From an uncultured Eubacteriales bacterium (GTDB lineage: Bacteria; Bacillota; Clostridia; Oscillospirales; Oscillospiraceae), in assembly GCA_900546485.1 (NCBI GenBank), contig URDK01000019.1, positions 1-37,030 on the forward strand: 37,030 nt of DNA, in the 5' to 3' direction. How positions within the stretch are numbered: the first letter of the stretch is position 1; the number at the start of each line of letters is the position of its first letter. The position numbers and the translations under genes were made by a program. The notes under the pieces are model-generated. The model did no database searches. It worked only from the letters and a program-made list of their open reading frames with translations, and had not been told where the DNA came from. Below, in pieces: positions 24,672-32,543 of the stretch.

Positions 24672-25802
24672 TTGGACATTTATCTGGACAACGCGGCCAC
24701 GACGCGGGTCTGCCCCGAGGCCGCGGACATGGCATACAGAGTTATGACGGAGGTCTACGGCAACCCCAGCTCAACGCACGCACGCGGACGCGAGGCCAGG
24801 AAGCTGCTCGACAACGCCCGGCGCGAGATCTCCCTCTCTCTCGGCTGCCAGCCAAAGGAGCTGGTTTTTACCTCCTGCGGCTCCGAGGCAGACAACTGGG
24901 CGCTGCTCTCCGGCGCACACGCCGCGAGCGCCAAGGGCGGGCACGTCATCAGCTCTCTCACTGAGCACGACGCCGTGCGCAAGTCGCTCGACGAGCTCGA
25001 GCGCCGCGGCTATGAGGTCACCCGCCTCGCCCCGGATGAGAGCGGCGCGATACCCGTACAGGCGGTCATCGACGCGCTCAGGCCGGACACGGTGCTCGTT
25101 TCGCTCATGCTCGTGAACAACGAGACCGGCGCCGTGAACGACATCCCCGGCGTCGCCCGCGCGCTCAAAAAGGCAAATTCAAAGGCGCTGCTGCACTGCG
25201 ACGCGGTGCAGGGCTTTCTGAAGGTGCCCTTCACGGTAAAAACGCTCGGCGCGGACATGGTGGCCATCTCCGGCCACAAGATACACGCGCCGAAGGGCAT
25301 AGGCGCGCTCTACATACGCTCCGGGCTGCACCTGCGCCCCCTCATAGTCGGCGGCTCCCAGGAGGACGGCCGCCGCGCGGGCACGGAGTCCATGCCCCTC
25401 ATCTGCGCCTTTGGCGAGGCCGCGCGCGTTGGGCGCTCGCAGATGGCCGAGTCCACCGCGCGCATGGCGAAGCTGCGTGAGCACGCCGTGGAGCGGCTCC
25501 GTGCAGAGAATCCCGGTCTGCTCGTCATTGGCGGCGGCGCGCCGCACATACTCTGCGTCTCCCTGCCGGGGTACAGGAGCGAGGTGCTCATGAACTTCCT
25601 CGAGGCACGCGGCATCAGCGTATCGAAAAGCTCCGCCTGCAAGAAGGGCGGGCGGAGCCATGTGCTGGAGGCCATGGGGCTGCCTGCCCCGGTCATCGAC
25701 GGCGCCCTGCGCCTCGGCCTGTCGCGCTTCACCACAGCTGAGGAGCTCGATGAGTTCTGCAGCTGCCTGCGTGATGCGCGCGAATCGCTGGCCCACAACT
25801 GA
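24672..25802 (+). CDS. NifS-like cysteine desulfurase
   Basis: A 376-residue PLP enzyme that takes sulfur from cysteine for Fe-S clusters or tRNA thiolation. The start is probably TTG at 24672, because GAAGGTGAT lies just before it; GTG at 24663 is the alternative. The N-terminal motif is DIYLDNAATTRVCPEA. The PLP lysine is in AISGHKIHAPKGIGALYI near residue 200, and the catalytic Cys is in SKSSACKKGG near 325, in the short-loop form common to NifS-type proteins in Firmicutes. It is divergent from mtaB, an Fe-S enzyme that needs sulfur. A rho-independent terminator follows 43 bases after the stop. Confidence 0.93.
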   Translation: MDIYLDNAATTRVCPEAADMAYRVMTEVYGNPSSTHARGREARKLLDNARREISLSLGCQPKELVFTSCGSEADNWALLSGAHAASAKGGHVISSLTEHDAVRKSLDELERRGYEVTRLAPDESGAIPVQAVIDALRPDTVLVSLMLVNNETGAVNDIPGVARALKKANSKALLHCDAVQGFLKVPFTVKTLGADMVAISGHKIHAPKGIGALYIRSGLHLRPLIVGGSQEDGRRAGTESMPLICAFGEAARVGRSQMAESTARMAKLREHAVERLRAENPGLLVIGGGAPHILCVSLPGYRSEVLMNFLEARGISVSKSSACKKGGRSHVLEAMGLPAPVIDGALRLGLSRFTTAEELDEFCSCLRDARESLAHN

Positions 25803-25809
25803 GCGGGCC

Positions 25810-27225
25810 CTATTTCCTATCCTTGCGGTTTTTGTCTTCGCTTCCGTCCGGGGGTCTCTTCCCCCGGGCGTTTTTTATTATGAGCCGGCGCAGCCTCTCG
25901 GCTCTCGCCGCGCCCGCTGCCTTGGAGGCCTCGCGCGCCTGGGCGCGTTTTTCGCGGCGCTCCTCCGGCGTGGGCTGCGGCGGCATCTCTATGTGCTCGC
26001 CGGTCTTGGGGTCTATGTGGTGCAGGTTCTCATAGCTCACATAGTCCTCGGGCAGTCCGCTGCGGCGCAGCTTTCGCTTTGTCAGGTTCTTTATGCCCGT
26101 GTATATGACCACGAACACCGGCACGCCCAGAAGCATGCCCATGAAGCCGAAGAAGCCGCCGCCTATGATGATGGCGAACATTATCCAGAAGCCGTTCACG
26201 CCCGTGGAACTGCCCAGGATCTTCGGACCGAGGATGTTGCCGTCGAACTGCTGGAGTATGAGTATGAACACGAGGAAGATGAGGCACTTCATCGGGTCCA
26301 CGAGCAGTATGATGAACGCCGAGGGTATAGCGCCGATAAAGGGTCCGAAGAAGGGGATGACGTTCGTCACACCCACTATGACCGCAACGAGCAGCGTATA
26401 CGGCATGTTCATCAGCTGGCAGCATATGTAGCAGAGTATGCCTATTATGGCGCTGTCCAGGATCTTGCCGGAGATGAAATCCATGAAGGTCTTATCCGTG
26501 AAACGCACGCCCTCGAGCACCTTTTCCGCGGCCTCGACCGTGAAGATGCAGTAGAGCACCCTTTTCGCCCCTGTGGCGACGGCCTCCTTGTTGAAGAGCA
26601 GGTAGAAGGACACTATGATGCCCACCACGACGTAATAGATGCCGCGCACGAAGGTGACTATGCCGGAGGTGATGCTGCCTATGATGTTCGTCATCTGCGG
26701 CAGGAGCGTTTCCGTCGCCCAGCGTGTCATCTGGTCCGACGCGCTGCTGAGCAGGCTCACCACATCGTCCTTGAGTTCGGGATAGTCCTCAAAGGTGCGC
26801 GTGACCCAGGCCACGATGGTCTCGTAATAGCTCTGGCTGTTCTGCACTATGCTGTTTATGCTCAAGTATATCTGCGGCAGGATGAGCCACAGCAGGGCAC
26901 CGATGATGAACAGCATCAGCAGCTCGGCCATAATTATCGCCGACGCGCGTCCAAAGCCGAAGGAGCGGCGGTGGTCATTCTTGAACAGCCTGTCCCCCAG
27001 CGGATTCGTCAGCGTCCGCTCGAAGAACACCATCGCCGGTCGGAGCAGATAGGTTATCGCAAAGCCCCAGATGAAGGGCGCGATAATGTGTACGAACGCG
27101 GAAAAGCCCTTCGACACATCCCCCCACCGCGACAGCAGCATATAAAACGCTATGCTGCACGCGATGACGGCAAAGGCCGTCAGGCCCCAATAGAGGTATT
27201 TTTTGTCTCCGCCGAATCTTTTCAT
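25810..27225 (-). CDS. AI-2E family transporter
   Basis: A 471-residue membrane protein of the AI-2E (TqsA/YdiK) family, which includes small-molecule and sodium/proton-linked exporters. ATG at 27225 follows GGGGAGG; a GTG or ATG-led extension upstream to 27306 has no such site. Hydrophobic segments run at about residues 10-30, 35-60, 80-110, 165-190, 225-270 and 285-330, and the central stretch GVTNVIPFFGPFIGAIPSAF is the family hallmark. After about residue 400 the chain becomes a charged cytoplasmic tail (EERREKRAQAREASKAAGAA). The last tail codons coincide with the terminator of the facing gene. Substrate unknown. Confidence 0.9.
   Translation of the reverse strand: MKRFGGDKKYLYWGLTAFAVIACSIAFYMLLSRWGDVSKGFSAFVHIIAPFIWGFAITYLLRPAMVFFERTLTNPLGDRLFKNDHRRSFGFGRASAIIMAELLMLFIIGALLWLILPQIYLSINSIVQNSQSYYETIVAWVTRTFEDYPELKDDVVSLLSSASDQMTRWATETLLPQMTNIIGSITSGIVTFVRGIYYVVVGIIVSFYLLFNKEAVATGAKRVLYCIFTVEAAEKVLEGVRFTDKTFMDFISGKILDSAIIGILCYICCQLMNMPYTLLVAVIVGVTNVIPFFGPFIGAIPSAFIILLVDPMKCLIFLVFILILQQFDGNILGPKILGSSTGVNGFWIMFAIIIGGGFFGFMGMLLGVPVFVVIYTGIKNLTKRKLRRSGLPEDYVSYENLHHIDPKTGEHIEMPPQPTPEERREKRAQAREASKAAGAARAERLRRLIIKNARGKRPPDGSEDKNRKDRK
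25845..25876 (+). terminator. Terminator of the cysteine desulfurase gene, inside the convergent gene
   Basis: Arms CGTCCGGGGG (25845-25854) and CCCCCGGGCG (25861-25870) pair with one wobble around a 6-base loop, followed by TTTTTT (25871-25876). The hairpin is read as codons by the AI-2E family gene on the other strand. Confidence 0.88.
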
Positions 27226-27265
27226 GCCAACCTCCCCGATTTTTCCCCGGCTGCGTGCCATTTCT

Positions 27266-27294
27266 ATTGTAACCGCAGCCTTCGCGCCCGTCAA
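27266..27294 (-). promoter_or_regulatory. Promoter of the AI-2E family gene
   Basis: On the minus strand TTGACG (27289-27294) and TACAAT (27266-27271) are exactly 17 bases apart, and a leader of about 35 bases runs to the ATG at 27225. Confidence 0.8.
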
Positions 27295-27568
27295 CCGCAA
27301 AAACACGTCCGCGCGGGCTTTATAATCCTTATGTAAACTGTTTAATGAATATTCGCCGACTTTTTTCGACAGCCTTCGCGGTTGAAAACTCTGTTGAAAA
27401 TGTGCAAAAGCTTTGCGTGGCGGGCTTTTTTCCCGCTATGGCCGTTCACAGAAAATACACATTTGAAGTGAATATCGCATAATTTACGTCTACCACTTCG
27501 CCGGGGGCATTTTCGCGGACGAGGCCGCATAGGGTTTTACAAAAACCGGCTTTCGGAGGTCTCTCGAT
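27295..27568 (+). other. Intergenic region before the D-Ala-D-Ala carboxypeptidase gene
   Basis: About 270 bases without a gene between two divergent units. It contains a weak hairpin at 27419-27436 (GCGGG/CCCGC with a T-rich loop), a possible -10 box CATAAT near 27477, and CGGAGG in front of the ATG at 27569. No convincing -35 box or operator was recognised. Confidence 0.4.
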
Positions 27569-28723
27569 ATGAAAAAGACAGCAAGCATTCTGACCGCTCT
27601 TCTGCTCTGCTTCCTGCTGGCCGCGCCCGCGTGTGCGCTGGATGCGCAGGACCCCGCCGCCCCGGAGATCTCCGCGCCCTCCGCCGTGCTTATAGAGCGC
27701 GAGACCGGCACGGTGCTCTACGCCAAAAACGAGACGGAGCGCCGCCCTCCGGCCTCGGTGACCAAGGTCATGACTCTGCTGCTCATAGCCGAGGCGGTGG
27801 ACGCTGGCGAGCTCTCGCTCGACGACATGGTCACGGCCTCTGAGCGCGCGGCCTCGATGGGCGGCAGCCAGATATGGCTGGAGGTGGGCGAGCAGCTCTC
27901 CGTCTCGGACATGATAAAGTGCGTGGCCGTCGTCTCGGCCAACGACTGCGCCGTGGCGCTTGCCGAGCACCTCTGCGGCTCTGAGGCGGCCTTCGTGGAG
28001 AGGATGAACCAGCGTGCAGAGGAACTGGGGCTTGAGAACACGCAGTTCACGAACTGCACCGGCCTCTTTGACGACACGGCGCACTACACCTGCGCCCTGG
28101 ACATCGCCGTCATGAGCCGCGAGCTTCTGAGCCACGAGTGGATAAAGCAATACACGACCATCTGGATGGACTCTGTACGCGACGGCAAGTCGGAGCTCAC
28201 AAATACCAATAAGCTGGTGCGTTTCTATGAGGGCTGCACCGGGCTCAAGACCGGTTACACCTCCACGGCGATGTACTGTCTCTCAGCCTCGGCGGAGCGT
28301 GACGGCACGGAGTACATAGCCGTCATCATGCACGCCGAGAGCATCGACAGCCGCAACGCCGACGCCTCCACCCTGCTCGACTACGGTTTTGCAAACTTCC
28401 GTCTCTGTCCGCTCACCTCCGGCGAGGAGCTGCCGCAGGTGGCCGTGGAGCTCGGCACCGTGGAGAGCGTCACGCCGGTCTATGACGGCGGCGGGGCCGT
28501 GCTGCTGCGTACGAAGGACGCCGAGGGCCTCTCCTGGAGCGTTGACCTGCCCGAGAGCGTATCCGCGCCCGTCCGCGCCGGCGAGAGGCTCGGCACGCTA
28601 ACGCTCTCGAACAGCGCCGGTCCCGTGGCCGAGGTGCCCCTCCTCGCGGGCGAGACCTCGGAGCGTCTTTCCGCGCCCGGAATATTCACAAAGCTGCTCT
28701 CTTTCCTGTTATGCGCGGAGTGA
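27569..28723 (+). CDS. D-alanyl-D-alanine carboxypeptidase (DacA/DacF type)
   Basis: A 384-residue low-molecular-weight penicillin-binding protein that trims peptidoglycan pentapeptides outside the membrane. A signal peptide spans about residues 1-23 (basic start, LLLCFLLAAPACA, cleavage after ACA). The serine-protease-like motifs are PASVTKVMT (SxxK) near 61-69, SANDCA (SxN) near 124, and GLKTGYTSTA (KTG) near 227. A C-terminal beta-rich PBP5-type domain starts near 280. The last residues (IFTKLLSFLLCAE) may form the amphipathic membrane anchor. ATG at 27569 follows CGGAGG. It stands alone. Confidence 0.94.
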   Translation: MKKTASILTALLLCFLLAAPACALDAQDPAAPEISAPSAVLIERETGTVLYAKNETERRPPASVTKVMTLLLIAEAVDAGELSLDDMVTASERAASMGGSQIWLEVGEQLSVSDMIKCVAVVSANDCAVALAEHLCGSEAAFVERMNQRAEELGLENTQFTNCTGLFDDTAHYTCALDIAVMSRELLSHEWIKQYTTIWMDSVRDGKSELTNTNKLVRFYEGCTGLKTGYTSTAMYCLSASAERDGTEYIAVIMHAESIDSRNADASTLLDYGFANFRLCPLTSGEELPQVAVELGTVESVTPVYDGGGAVLLRTKDAEGLSWSVDLPESVSAPVRAGERLGTLTLSNSAGPVAEVPLLAGETSERLSAPGIFTKLLSFLLCAE

Positions 28724-28804
28724 TTCTCCACTTTTCGGCTGATTTCGACGCTTTTCCAGCGTTTAGTCCCCACTTTTTCATAAAAGTATGCTGAGTTTTG
28801 ATAC

Positions 28805-28832
28805 TTGTAATCTGCGAAAATAGTAGTATAAT
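28805..28832 (+). promoter_or_regulatory. pgi promoter
   Basis: TTGTAA (28805-28810) and TATAAT (28827-28832) are 16 bases apart. The 8-base inverted repeat AAAAGTAT (28782-28789) and ATACTTTT (28846-28853) brackets the promoter on both sides. Confidence 0.8.
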
Positions 28833-28872
28833 CTTCCTGAACCCTATACTTTTATGCAAAAGGATGAGGAAC

Positions 28873-30147
28873 ATGATTAAAGTCGATCTCACCGGAGCCG
28901 CACCGTTTTTTGACGCTGCCGGTCCCGATTACGCCGCTGCTGCCTCAGCCCAGCGCATGCTCGAGGAAAAGAGCGGCCCGGGCGCTGAGTTCACCGGCTG
29001 GATCGAGCTGCCCATGCGAATGAAAAAGGGCGAGCTCAAGCCCATACTCGCTGCCGCTTCCAAGATACGCTCCCGCTCCAAGGCGCTGGTCGTCGTCGGC
29101 ATCGGCGGCTCCTACCTCGGCGCGCGCGGCGCTATTGAGCTGCTGCGCCCCCTGCCCGGCAAGGATGACCCGAAGATCTTCTTCGTAGGCAACGGCCTGA
29201 GCCCGGACTACCTCAACGGCGTCATCGAGCAGCTCGGCGACGACGACTTTGACGTGAACGTCATCTCCAAGTCCGGCACCACGCTCGAGCCCGCGGTATC
29301 CTTCCGCGTGTTCCGCGCCATGCTCGAGAAGAAATACGGCTCCGCCGCCAAGCGCCACATCTTCGCCACGACGGACACCTCCCGCGGCGTGCTGCGCTCC
29401 ATGGCCAACGCCGAGGGCTGGGAGTGCTTCACCGTACCCGGAGACGTGGGCGGACGCTACAGCGTTCTCTCCGCCGTGGGCCTGCTGCCCATGGCCGTTG
29501 CCGGCATAGACGTCACCGCCATAATAGAGCACGCCATCGAGACCTTCGGCGCGCTCTACCTCCGCAGCCCGGACAACCCGGTCTGGCAGTACGCCGCCGC
29601 AAGGCAGCACCTCTATGGCCGCGGCTACGGCATAGAGCTTCTCGCCAGCTACGAGCCCTCTTTCCGCTTCATGGGCGAGTGGTGGAAGCAGCTCTACGGC
29701 GAGAGCGAGGGCAAGAACGGCATCGGCATTTTCCCCGCCTCCCTCGAGTACACCGCAGACCTCCACTCCATGGGCCAGTATGTTCAGGACGGCCCGCGCA
29801 AGCTCTATGAGACTGTCGTCTCCTTTGAGAAATCGCTCACCAGCTTCCCCGTGCCCTTCGGCATGGGCGACCCGGACGGCCTCAACTACCTCGCCGGCCG
29901 CGACCTGCACGACATCTGCCGCACCGCGCGCGACGCCGTCAAGGCCGCGCACATCTCCGGCGGCGTGCCCAACATCGGCGTGAGCGTGGAACGCCGCGAC
30001 GAGGCCGGCTACGCCGAGCTCGTCTGCTTCTTCGAGCTTGCCTGCGCCATCTCCGGCTACATGTCCGGCGTCAACCCCTTCGACCAGCCGGGCGTCGAGG
30101 CATACAAGAAAAATATGTTCAAAATGCTGGGTAAACCCGGCGCCTGA
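28873..30147 (+). CDS. pgi: Glucose-6-phosphate isomerase
   Basis: A 424-residue isomerase linking glucose 6-phosphate and fructose 6-phosphate in glycolysis. ATG at 28873 follows AAAGGATGAGG; the open frame upstream is not needed. The sugar-phosphate-binding SIS motifs are VVGIGGSYLGARGAIELL near residue 76 and SKSGTTLEP near 140. The C-terminal active-site region is NPFDQPGVEAYKKN near 400. Length fits the shorter Firmicutes enzyme. It is monocistronic, with its own promoter and an 18-bp terminator. Confidence 0.97.
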   Translation: MIKVDLTGAAPFFDAAGPDYAAAASAQRMLEEKSGPGAEFTGWIELPMRMKKGELKPILAAASKIRSRSKALVVVGIGGSYLGARGAIELLRPLPGKDDPKIFFVGNGLSPDYLNGVIEQLGDDDFDVNVISKSGTTLEPAVSFRVFRAMLEKKYGSAAKRHIFATTDTSRGVLRSMANAEGWECFTVPGDVGGRYSVLSAVGLLPMAVAGIDVTAIIEHAIETFGALYLRSPDNPVWQYAAARQHLYGRGYGIELLASYEPSFRFMGEWWKQLYGESEGKNGIGIFPASLEYTADLHSMGQYVQDGPRKLYETVVSFEKSLTSFPVPFGMGDPDGLNYLAGRDLHDICRTARDAVKAAHISGGVPNIGVSVERRDEAGYAELVCFFELACAISGYMSGVNPFDQPGVEAYKKNMFKMLGKPGA

Positions 30148-30203
30148 TGCCCCAAAATAAAACATTATATTAACTTTGATTTTACCCGTTGAACTCGGGC
30201 TGA

Positions 30204-30246
30204 AAAAATGGTAAGCTGTAAACACAAGTTACAGCTTGCCATTTTT
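30204..30246 (+). terminator. pgi terminator
   Basis: Arms AAAAATGGTAAGCTGTAA (30204-30221) and TTACAGCTTGCCATTTTT (30229-30246) pair over 18 bases with one wobble and end in a T run. Confidence 0.92.
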
Positions 30247-30284
30247 ACTGACTGCAAAAAACGTTTAAGGAGCGTGATTCAAAT

Positions 30285-30698
30285 ATGGTCAAGGTAATCG
30301 TGGGCCTGAAGGGTTCCGGAAAGACCAAGCGCCTGGTGGAGCTCGTCCGCAGCGCCGTCGAGGAGGAACATGGCGACGTCATATGCATTGAGAAGGACAA
30401 GAATCTCACTTACGACATACCGTATCAGGCCCGCCTTATCCACGCCAGCGACTACCAGATCGGCACTTTTGAGTTCATGAAAGGCTTCATCAGCGGACTC
30501 AGAGCGGGCAACTACGACATCTCCCACATCTTCATAGACAACTTCCACAAGATGTTCAATGCCGGCACGGAGGCGCAGGTACTGGATTTCCTTGACTGGC
30601 TCTCCAGCTTCGCTGAGACCGAGGGCATCAAGTTCACCATCACCATGACGGCCGACCCCGAGACCGTCAGCCCCGAGATCAAGAAATACGCGATGTAA
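30285..30698 (+). CDS. Small orphan P-loop protein
   Basis: A 137-residue protein of unknown function. ATG at 30285 follows AAGGAGCG. The N-terminal Walker A is GLKGSGKT at 7-14, and a Walker B-like strand, SHIFIDNFHKMF, is near residues 79-90. The size and the order of motifs suggest a minimal nucleotide-binding domain, perhaps related to thymidine-kinase or twitching-ATPase folds, with no further domain. It is isolated by strong terminators on both sides, so it is a single-gene unit. I recall similar short P-loop proteins being common in gut Clostridia but unnamed. Confidence 0.82.
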   Translation: MVKVIVGLKGSGKTKRLVELVRSAVEEEHGDVICIEKDKNLTYDIPYQARLIHASDYQIGTFEFMKGFISGLRAGNYDISHIFIDNFHKMFNAGTEAQVLDFLDWLSSFAETEGIKFTITMTADPETVSPEIKKYAM

Positions 30699-30701
30699 TG
30701 C

Positions 30702-30735
30702 AAAAAAGACGCCCATCAAATGGGCGTCTTTTTTT
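30702..30735 (+). terminator. Terminator after the P-loop gene
   Basis: Arms AAAAAAGACGCCCA (30702-30715) and TGGGCGTCTTTTTT (30721-30734) form a 14-bp stem with a 5-base loop. Terminal A and T runs on both sides let it work in both directions, so it may also stop the flavodoxin transcript. Confidence 0.93.
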
Positions 30736-30751
30736 GCTGTCAGGGCTCCGC

Positions 30752-31312
30752 TCAGGAGATGGAGCGCCCCAGTTTTTCGGCTTCTTCAAGCTGCGCGTCC
30801 TTGCTCAATATCTCACCAGCCTCCATATTTCCACCGGCATATACAATGCCTATGTTCTCCCAGCCCAAATGTGACGTCAGGCCCTCATAGAATGCCCTCA
30901 CGGGTGCAAAGTTGTCTGCCGTATCCCCCTCGGCAGACATGAGCAAGGCGCAGGCTTTGTGCGGGTTCTCGTAATCCGGACTGAGCTCCGCTACCGCAAA
31001 CAGGCGGTCAAAAGCCGTTTTGAGCTGGCCGCTGATGCCCCAATAGTACATTGGAGAGGCCAAAACGACAATATCAGCTTCCCTGTATACCGGATAGATC
31101 TTCATCATGTCGTCCTTCTGCACGCAGGGACTTGCCTCGTCTTTTCCGCCATTGCAGCAGCCGAGACAGCCGTGGATGTTCATTTTTTGCAGGTCAAAGC
31201 GAGTGACCTCATTCCCGGCGGCTTCCGCTCCCCTGGTAAAGCGCGCTATCAGCTCCTGCGTATTTCCGTTCGGGCGGGGACTTCCATTAAGAATGCAGAT
31301 TTTTTTGCTCAT
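30752..31312 (-). CDS. Flavodoxin-family NAD(P)H-dependent FMN reductase
   Basis: A 186-residue flavoprotein of the NADPH-dependent FMN reductase/iron-sulfur flavoprotein type. ATG at 31312 follows GGAGGTG; the open frame upstream is not used. The FMN phosphate loop is ILNGSPRPNGNTQELI near residues 6-21. A Cys-rich loop (GCLGCC near 46-51, then PCVQKDDM) is typical of ISF-like members. VVLASPMYYWGISGQLKTAFD near 78-98 is the isoalloxazine-binding loop. It is divergent from an hxlR regulator, a common redox- or quinone-responsive pair. GC content is lower than in its neighbours, which hints at transfer. Confidence 0.92.
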   Translation of the reverse strand: MSKKICILNGSPRPNGNTQELIARFTRGAEAAGNEVTRFDLQKMNIHGCLGCCNGGKDEASPCVQKDDMMKIYPVYREADIVVLASPMYYWGISGQLKTAFDRLFAVAELSPDYENPHKACALLMSAEGDTADNFAPVRAFYEGLTSHLGWENIGIVYAGGNMEAGEILSKDAQLEEAEKLGRSIS

Positions 31313-31336
31313 GTGATTTACACCTCCAAGGTTTAT

Positions 31337-31397
31337 GCTATAATTATAGCAACACATTTAACTTTAATGAAGTACGCACATTGTTGTTAGATACTAA
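31337..31397. promoter_or_regulatory. Divergent control region between the reductase and hxlR
   Basis: GCTATAATTATAGC (31337-31350) is a perfect 14-base palindrome that contains a TATAAT box on each strand. A second inverted repeat, TTAG-ATA-CTAA, lies at 31387-31397, just before the hxlR ribosome-binding site. A weak TTCATT at 31366-31371 is 17 bases from the minus-strand -10. The palindromes are natural operator candidates for the HxlR protein. Confidence 0.6.
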
Positions 31398-31414
31398 CCC
31401 AAAGGAGAGTGTAA

Positions 31415-31756
31415 ATGTTCAAGGATTATATTGAAAATGCTAACTTTGAGGACACAGGCTTCAGTTATACCTTGTCGCTGATCAGCGGAAAGTACAAGAT
31501 GGTCATCCTGTACTGTCTGATGGAGTTTAAAATTGTGCGGTACAATGAATTGAAGCGGTACATAAAGACCATCTCTCACAAAACACTGAGCTCCTCCCTG
31601 AAGGAGCTGGAGAGGGACGGCTTGATAATTCGCAACGAGTACCCGCAAATCCCGCCCAAGGTGGAATACAGCCTGTCGGAAAAAGGGAGCTCGCTCATGG
31701 AAATACTTGATAGACTATGCGTGTGGGGCGAGGTTCACAAGCACGACGCGGAATAA
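31415..31756 (+). CDS. HxlR family transcriptional regulator
   Basis: A 113-residue winged-helix regulator. ATG at 31415 follows AAAGGAGAG. The family motifs GKYKMVILYCLMEFKIVRYN near residues 25-44 and HKTLSSSLKELERDGLIIR near 57-75 are clear, ending in the wing VEYSLSEKGSSL. HxlR proteins usually control a neighbouring reductase in response to reactive electrophiles or quinones. The divergent flavodoxin-like gene is the likely target. No cysteine redox sensor was obvious. Confidence 0.93.
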   Translation: MFKDYIENANFEDTGFSYTLSLISGKYKMVILYCLMEFKIVRYNELKRYIKTISHKTLSSSLKELERDGLIIRNEYPQIPPKVEYSLSEKGSSLMEILDRLCVWGEVHKHDAE

Positions 31757-31761
31757 TCAAA

Positions 31762-31800
31762 AGGCGAGCAGGTTGAAGCCACCTGCTCGCCTCTTATCAT
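31762..31800. terminator. Bidirectional terminator between hxlR and the ABC permease
   Basis: AGGCGAGCAGGT (31762-31773) and ACCTGCTCGCCT (31781-31792) form a perfect 12-bp stem with a 7-base loop. T-rich tails follow on both strands, so it stops hxlR and the permease transcript. Confidence 0.9.
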
Positions 31801-31814
31801 TTTATAGTATACCT

Positions 31815-32543
31815 TTATGCCGTAGCGGCTGTTATGGGGGCCTTTCGGGTCAGGAGCCAGTCGATGAAGGCGAAAACCACTGCAATGCCGATAAGGAACA
31901 CGCTCAGGTTCAGCGGGGCCTCGCCCAGCCAGCGGAAGAAGCTCAGCACTGCGTCCATGAACCCGCCAACTATCATCGTCGCGTTCATGAGCAGCAGCAG
32001 CGCGGCGCCCATGCCCAGCGACACTATCCAGCGCCACAGCTTCGTGAGCCGCCAGTACAGCAGCGACAGGAAGCTGCCCACGAATACCGCGGAGCCGCTC
32101 CACACGAAACTCAGCAGGAAGCTACGCAGCTGCCCTGACAGGCTCAGGTCCTCGCCGTAGATCATGGCGTAGAAGCTCATGAGCGCCGCGTTCGTCGTGT
32201 CCTGCGTCGCGACCGACAGCCATTCAACGAGCGTCACGCCCAGCGCCGCTACCATCGACGCCACGACATTGGCCGTGAAGCAGGCTGCAAGGCTCGTGCC
32301 GCGCGACACACCGTTCTGTATGCCCAGGCGCAGGTCCTCGCGCACCGTCACGATGCCTATCACAAATGAGAACACCGTCAATGCTATCGAAAAGTTCGAC
32401 ACTACCCGCTCATCTATCGCTGAAACCATGATCAGCACACCGTAGATCACCAGCACCGTGCACAGCAGCGTCACCAAAAGGAACACGCCCACAGCCTTGA
32501 GATCGTCCTTCAGCCGGTATTTGAAAATAGGCAGGAAGTTCAT
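31815..32543 (-). CDS. ABC-2 type permease
   Basis: A 242-residue membrane protein with about six hydrophobic segments (near residues 18-40, 50-65, 85-110, 140-160, 170-190 and 212-232). No specific motif identifies the substrate. ATG at 32543 overlaps the ATPase stop in an ATGA arrangement. It is the membrane half of the ABC exporter in this GntR-controlled operon, like the YtrC/D permeases of the ytr operon. A cell-envelope stress role is an inference from the operon form. Confidence 0.8.
   Translation of the reverse strand: MNFLPIFKYRLKDDLKAVGVFLLVTLLCTVLVIYGVLIMVSAIDERVVSNFSIALTVFSFVIGIVTVREDLRLGIQNGVSRGTSLAACFTANVVASMVAALGVTLVEWLSVATQDTTNAALMSFYAMIYGEDLSLSGQLRSFLLSFVWSGSAVFVGSFLSLLYWRLTKLWRWIVSLGMGAALLLLMNATMIVGGFMDAVLSFFRWLGEAPLNLSVFLIGIAVVFAFIDWLLTRKAPITAATA

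Noticed and set aside
28945..30225. 426-codon minus-strand open frame
   Set aside because: It is antisense to the whole of pgi; the plus-strand protein is clearly the real one.
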